A program made the translations under genes and the position numbers. From NCBI RefSeq assembly GCF_009905605.1, contig NZ_JAAAKZ010000023.1, positions 1 through 63,256 of the forward strand: 63,256 nucleotides of DNA. Reading direction: 5' to 3'. Numbering within the stretch: the first letter of the stretch is position 1; the number at the start of each line of letters is the position of its first letter. The notes beneath the pieces were generated by a model. It made no database searches. It was not told the DNA's origin and saw nothing but the letters and a program-made list of their open reading frames with translations. This DNA comes from Runella sp. CRIBMP. GTDB taxonomy: Bacteria > Bacteroidota > Bacteroidia > Cytophagales > Spirosomataceae. Below are positions 60,386 through 63,256 of the stretch, one piece after another.

Positions 60386-63256
60386 TTATTTATCGCAGCC
60401 ACCGATGAGTGCCTGAAAACTGTTGCCCTCTCCTACAGTCGCCGTAAAGCCTGGTAATAACGTCACTGATTTTCCCGCCTGATATACCACCGTTGCGCCT
60501 GATACCTGATTAGTCGCTACTATTTTGTCGGCAACTTTCAGCACCGTTCCGCTCGTGATAGGTTCTGTCACCGTCAAATTGGCTGGGCCACTGCTGCCGC
60601 TACTTTGACTTTCAAACACACCACGGTCGACAATACCTAAACCAACGGGGAATGGCCTTACATTACCTTCCAAGTCTTCGTTAGGAGCTCCCGCATTATC
60701 ACCACCGTTTATAGCAGGTGAGCATATTTGCAGGTGATAATCACCCAAGGTACCCAACGGGGCCAACCCAACAGGGTTGGCATTGACAAACAGAGGATTC
60801 AGATTACTGTTACCAACCCCAGAAAAGCCACCTTCGACCGTACTGTAAGTAATCACGCTCCCCGAGGTACTTTGAGGTGCTGTATTACCCCACAAAATAC
60901 TGTTCTTCACTGTCGTCAGCGAGTTGGCATTGAAGATACCTCCTGCATTGTTTCCATCATCCTTGTTGGAAGCAATCGTACAGTTCATCAAAGATGGCTG
61001 ACTGCTGTTAACGTACATACCGCCGCCTAAGCCTTTGTTAATCACCATTAATACGTTCTCAAAATAGGGTTTACTACCACCCAATACATATACCCCACCC
61101 CCGAAAGTAGCTTCATTTCCGTAGATAATGGTCTTGGTAATGGCTAATTGCGAACTGTCGCGCAGCAACATACCACCGCCCCCGATGGCTCGGTTATCAG
61201 TAATAACACAGTTAGTAATCAACCCTTTGCTTTTTTCAATAGCCAAGATTCCGCCCCCTGAGGCAAGTAAATCAGGGACATTGATATTTTGAGTGCCCGC
61301 TACAAACTCAGCAAAGCCTCTTTCAATGCGGAATCCATCCAGACGTGTCAGTGAATCGGTAGACTTAAACAGCACCACATGATATGAGTTATCGTTGCGT
61401 TGTATGGTGCCTATTTCTCCGCTGAGAATTACGGGATGCGTTACCCAATTACGTTCTGATAGATTTATTTCAGTACCGACAAACCCTCCATAAACCCGTA
61501 CTTTGGAAGGAATCTTAAAGACATCAGTGCGCAGCGTACCAGGCTTATAAGTACCTTGGGCTACCCAAATTTCGATATCAGGAAACATCGATGTAGCTGC
61601 GGCGTTCAGGCCCGATTGTAAATTAGAAAATGCCTTCGCCCAAGTAGACCCATCTTGCGACGGGTTGACATTAGCAGCGTTGACATAAATACGAAGGGTA
61701 TTAATAACCGCAGCCACGTAGTCTTCCACTTCCCCGTCGGGGGCTAAGCCCGTTGCATTTAAACCACCCATACTACTAAAACGGAAACGGGCTGGTGCAT
61801 TACCATCGGGCGAGCCGACTGGTACGCTAAAGTTAACTTGATTGCTGCCAGCGGTTAATGAAAGAGTATTGGCGATTCGTTCTCCAATATCATCAAAATC
61901 GCCATCTTGATTGAAATCAATCCACGCATCAAGTTTACCCGCTATGGAGGCAGTCACAGTAACGGAGGTGTTAGTTCCAGTCAATAAAAAGTTAGGGAAG
62001 GTCACCCCGTCTTCATCATCGCCGTCGGTATCTGTATCATCACCGTTGGCAGTAGCAGTGGGTTGTCCATCTTCGTCACCGTCGATAGCTGTCCCCAAAT
62101 ACATTCCCAAAAGAGTAGCGTGACGTGCCCCATTATTGGCCGTTAATGTACCATAAGATGCGGGAGCATCCCCAAAATCTATTTCATCATTGGTGATGTC
62201 TCCAATTTGTATGGTGTCTTTTCTAGCAATAGATGCATCTAATACCGTACCCGAAAGTGCGCCTAAAATGACCTTAAATGCCTCGTTAGCTTCTACTTTT
62301 GAATCTCCTTTGACCAACACGGTGATATCTTTGGCTTCACCAGCGGTTCCCACAAACGTCAGTGTACCGTCATTGTCGGTGTAATCATTGTCTGCCACGG
62401 TTGCGGTACTATCGTTTGTGGTATAAGCTACTGAGAATCCCCCCTGAACTGCATTGTTGAGCGTTGCTGTAAAGATAAAACTCGTCGTGCCACTGTTACC
62501 TTCCGCTTTGGAAGTACCGCCACTTAGCGTCAACGTTGCACCGTCATCGTTTTGAATATTACCCCTACCTATGCTCGTGCCCAAAATCACATTGCGGCCG
62601 CTCGCTGCAAGATTTGTTAGCGCAACCTTGTAGACTTCGTTTATTTCTACTTTGGTATCGTTGGTAATGCTAACATTTACTGTTTGAGCAGAGGTGCTAC
62701 CCGCCATGAATGTCACCGTTTGATTCGTAATTCCCGTATAGTCACTGTCGGCAGTTGTAGCGGTACTATCTGTGGTTGAGAAGTTTACTGTCACTGCTAC
62801 ATCCACTGGATTACTCAATGATACACTGAACACCTGGGGCGTTGTGGATTCCAACTCACTGATATTGCCGACCAAAGCCACCGTGGCCGCATCGTCGTTG
62901 GTGATGGTACCCGTCTGTGGACTGCCCGCCATCGTAATCACCGCCAGCTGCACTGGCGTCAGACCCGTCAGGGTCCCCAAGGCCACCGTGAACGTTTCAT
63001 CCAATTCCACTTTGTTATCCCCATTGACCAATACCGTAATCGTTTTTTGTTCTCCCGATGTTCCCGCAAAACTCAGACTACCGTCATTGTCAACATAATC
63101 ATTATCTGCCACCGTGGCCGTGCCGTTAGTGGTCGTGTAAGGAGCACCAAAACCACCCTGTACGGGGTTATTGAGCGTTGCCGTGAAAGTGTAACTGGTC
63201 GTACCTGCGGATCCTTCGTTTTTGGCAGTGCCGCCACTCAGCGTGAGTGTAGCCGC
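60386..63256 (-). CDS. Giant surface protein, C-terminal part (Calx-beta, GEVED, beta-helix, 3-coathanger stack); runs in from the window end
   Basis: The frame is open from the window edge to the stop at 60386 (about 956 codons). Calx-beta repeats (SGGTAKNEGSAGTTSYTFT, ITNDDAA, VNFSTTDSTATTADSDY) fill the first part. A GEVED domain follows (IDFGDAPASYGTLTANNGARH, AWIDFNQDGDFDDIGER, DGEVEDY). Then comes a choice-of-anchor Q/beta-helix domain (IYVNAANVNPSQDGSTWAKA, GGGMLLRDS, GGGVYVLGGSKP, DYHLQICSPAINGGDNAG). The last domain is of 3-coathanger type (LTVTEPITSGTVLK, AGKSVTLLPGFTATVGEG, and a final ALIGGCDK). No canonical type IX sorting tail is seen. It is probably the C-terminal end of the gene that starts at 5321. 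Confidence 0.85.
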   Translation of the reverse strand, partial: AATLTLSGGTAKNEGSAGTTSYTFTATLNNPVQGGFGAPYTTTNGTATVADNDYVDNDGSLSFAGTSGEQKTITVLVNGDNKVELDETFTVALGTLTGLTPVQLAVITMAGSPQTGTITNDDAATVALVGNISELESTTPQVFSVSLSNPVDVAVTVNFSTTDSTATTADSDYTGITNQTVTFMAGSTSAQTVNVSITNDTKVEINEVYKVALTNLAASGRNVILGTSIGRGNIQNDDGATLTLSGGTSKAEGNSGTTSFIFTATLNNAVQGGFSVAYTTNDSTATVADNDYTDNDGTLTFVGTAGEAKDITVLVKGDSKVEANEAFKVILGALSGTVLDASIARKDTIQIGDITNDEIDFGDAPASYGTLTANNGARHATLLGMYLGTAIDGDEDGQPTATANGDDTDTDGDDEDGVTFPNFLLTGTNTSVTVTASIAGKLDAWIDFNQDGDFDDIGERIANTLSLTAGSNQVNFSVPVGSPDGNAPARFRFSSMGGLNATGLAPDGEVEDYVAAVINTLRIYVNAANVNPSQDGSTWAKAFSNLQSGLNAAATSMFPDIEIWVAQGTYKPGTLRTDVFKIPSKVRVYGGFVGTEINLSERNWVTHPVILSGEIGTIQRNDNSYHVVLFKSTDSLTRLDGFRIERGFAEFVAGTQNINVPDLLASGGGILAIEKSKGLITNCVITDNRAIGGGGMLLRDSSQLAITKTIIYGNEATFGGGVYVLGGSKPYFENVLMVINKGLGGGMYVNSSQPSLMNCTIASNKDDGNNAGGIFNANSLTTVKNSILWGNTAPQSTSGSVITYSTVEGGFSGVGNSNLNPLFVNANPVGLAPLGTLGDYHLQICSPAINGGDNAGAPNEDLEGNVRPFPVGLGIVDRGVFESQSSGSSGPANLTVTEPITSGTVLKVADKIVATNQVSGATVVYQAGKSVTLLPGFTATVGEGNSFQALIGGCDK
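62190..63256 (-). repeat. Calx-beta tandem repeat array (right end)
   Basis: About three 340-bp units lie in the coding sequence, with NDD linkers near 62890 and 62545 and a variant end near 62190. They are close copies of the units at 1-560. Confidence 0.8.

Noticed and set aside
1-63256. tRNA or rRNA genes
   Set aside because: No cloverleaf with the conserved GGTTCGAATCC-like T-loop or rRNA-like sequence was noticed on either strand. A covariance search was not possible.

Overview
The window looks like a plasmid or plasmid-sized contig from a Bacteroidota bacterium, most likely order Cytophagales (Runella/Spirosoma/Dyadobacter relatives). Supporting signs are two SusC/SusD pairs, a giant Calx-beta/GEVED/3-coathanger surface protein, an HYC_CC_PP-type copper protein, and promoters of the TAnnTTTG type. 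A complete plasmid replication and partition module is present: an iteron array beside an AT-rich stretch, a replication initiator, a Toprim primase, ParB and ParA (9525-14312). Both window ends lie inside Calx-beta repeat arrays on the minus strand. The left piece (1-5321) carries the N-terminus and the right piece (60386-63256) carries the C-terminus. The simplest reading is one giant gene on a circular replicon, opened or mis-assembled inside its repeats.

Layout. 1-5321: N-terminal part of the giant surface protein. 5587-8060: a compact minus-strand cassette of three tail-collar-domain proteins, a GNAT acetyltransferase and a DUF6916 protein. 8408-9470: an exported protein of unknown function and a small zinc-finger protein. 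9525-14312: origin, rep, primase, parB, parA and partition/operator repeats. 14540-17746: an ISL3 transposase ruin, a SnoaL-like protein, an AAA_14/DUF4143 ATPase and a broken metallophosphoesterase. 18076-23661: a DeoR-type regulator divergent from a SusC/SusD pair that ends at a perfect 23-bp-arm bidirectional terminator.

23776-40712: a ten-gene minus-strand polysaccharide utilisation operon (SusC, SusD, LamG protein, GH10-like, enolase-superfamily dehydratase, GH5-like, SDR, GH2, MFS, SMP-30 lactonase) ending in an RraA-like aldolase, with an IclR regulator upstream. It couples glycan uptake and cleavage to a set of enzymes that could form a complete non-phosphorylative oxidative sugar-acid route: dehydrogenase, lactonase, dehydratase, aldolase. 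A shared 15-bp near-palindrome precedes both iclR and susC.

40824-41443: an IS630-like remnant and a decayed lipoprotein. 41754-53667: a copper/silver resistance operon with an HYC_CC_PP protein, an HMA-AraC fusion regulator, a multicopper oxidase, a CusA-type pump split into two overlapping ORFs, a TolC-like channel, two membrane-fusion proteins with metal-binding domains, a DUF3347 protein, a PepSY membrane protein, and a wrecked CopB-type P-ATPase. 53703-56251: a GT61 glycosyltransferase followed by a graveyard of IS110, Tn3, AraC and flavodoxin fragments. 56340-59157: a two-subunit molybdenum hydroxylase (IorAB type) with promoter and terminator. 59274-59922: a serine resolvase with terminator. 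59994-60368: a LytTR DNA-binding protein directly downstream of the C-terminal part of the giant protein.

The whole is an accessory, mosaic replicon: carbohydrate foraging, copper detoxification, surface adhesion and mobile-element debris around one plasmid backbone. All functions are inferred from recognisable motifs and context, with no database search.
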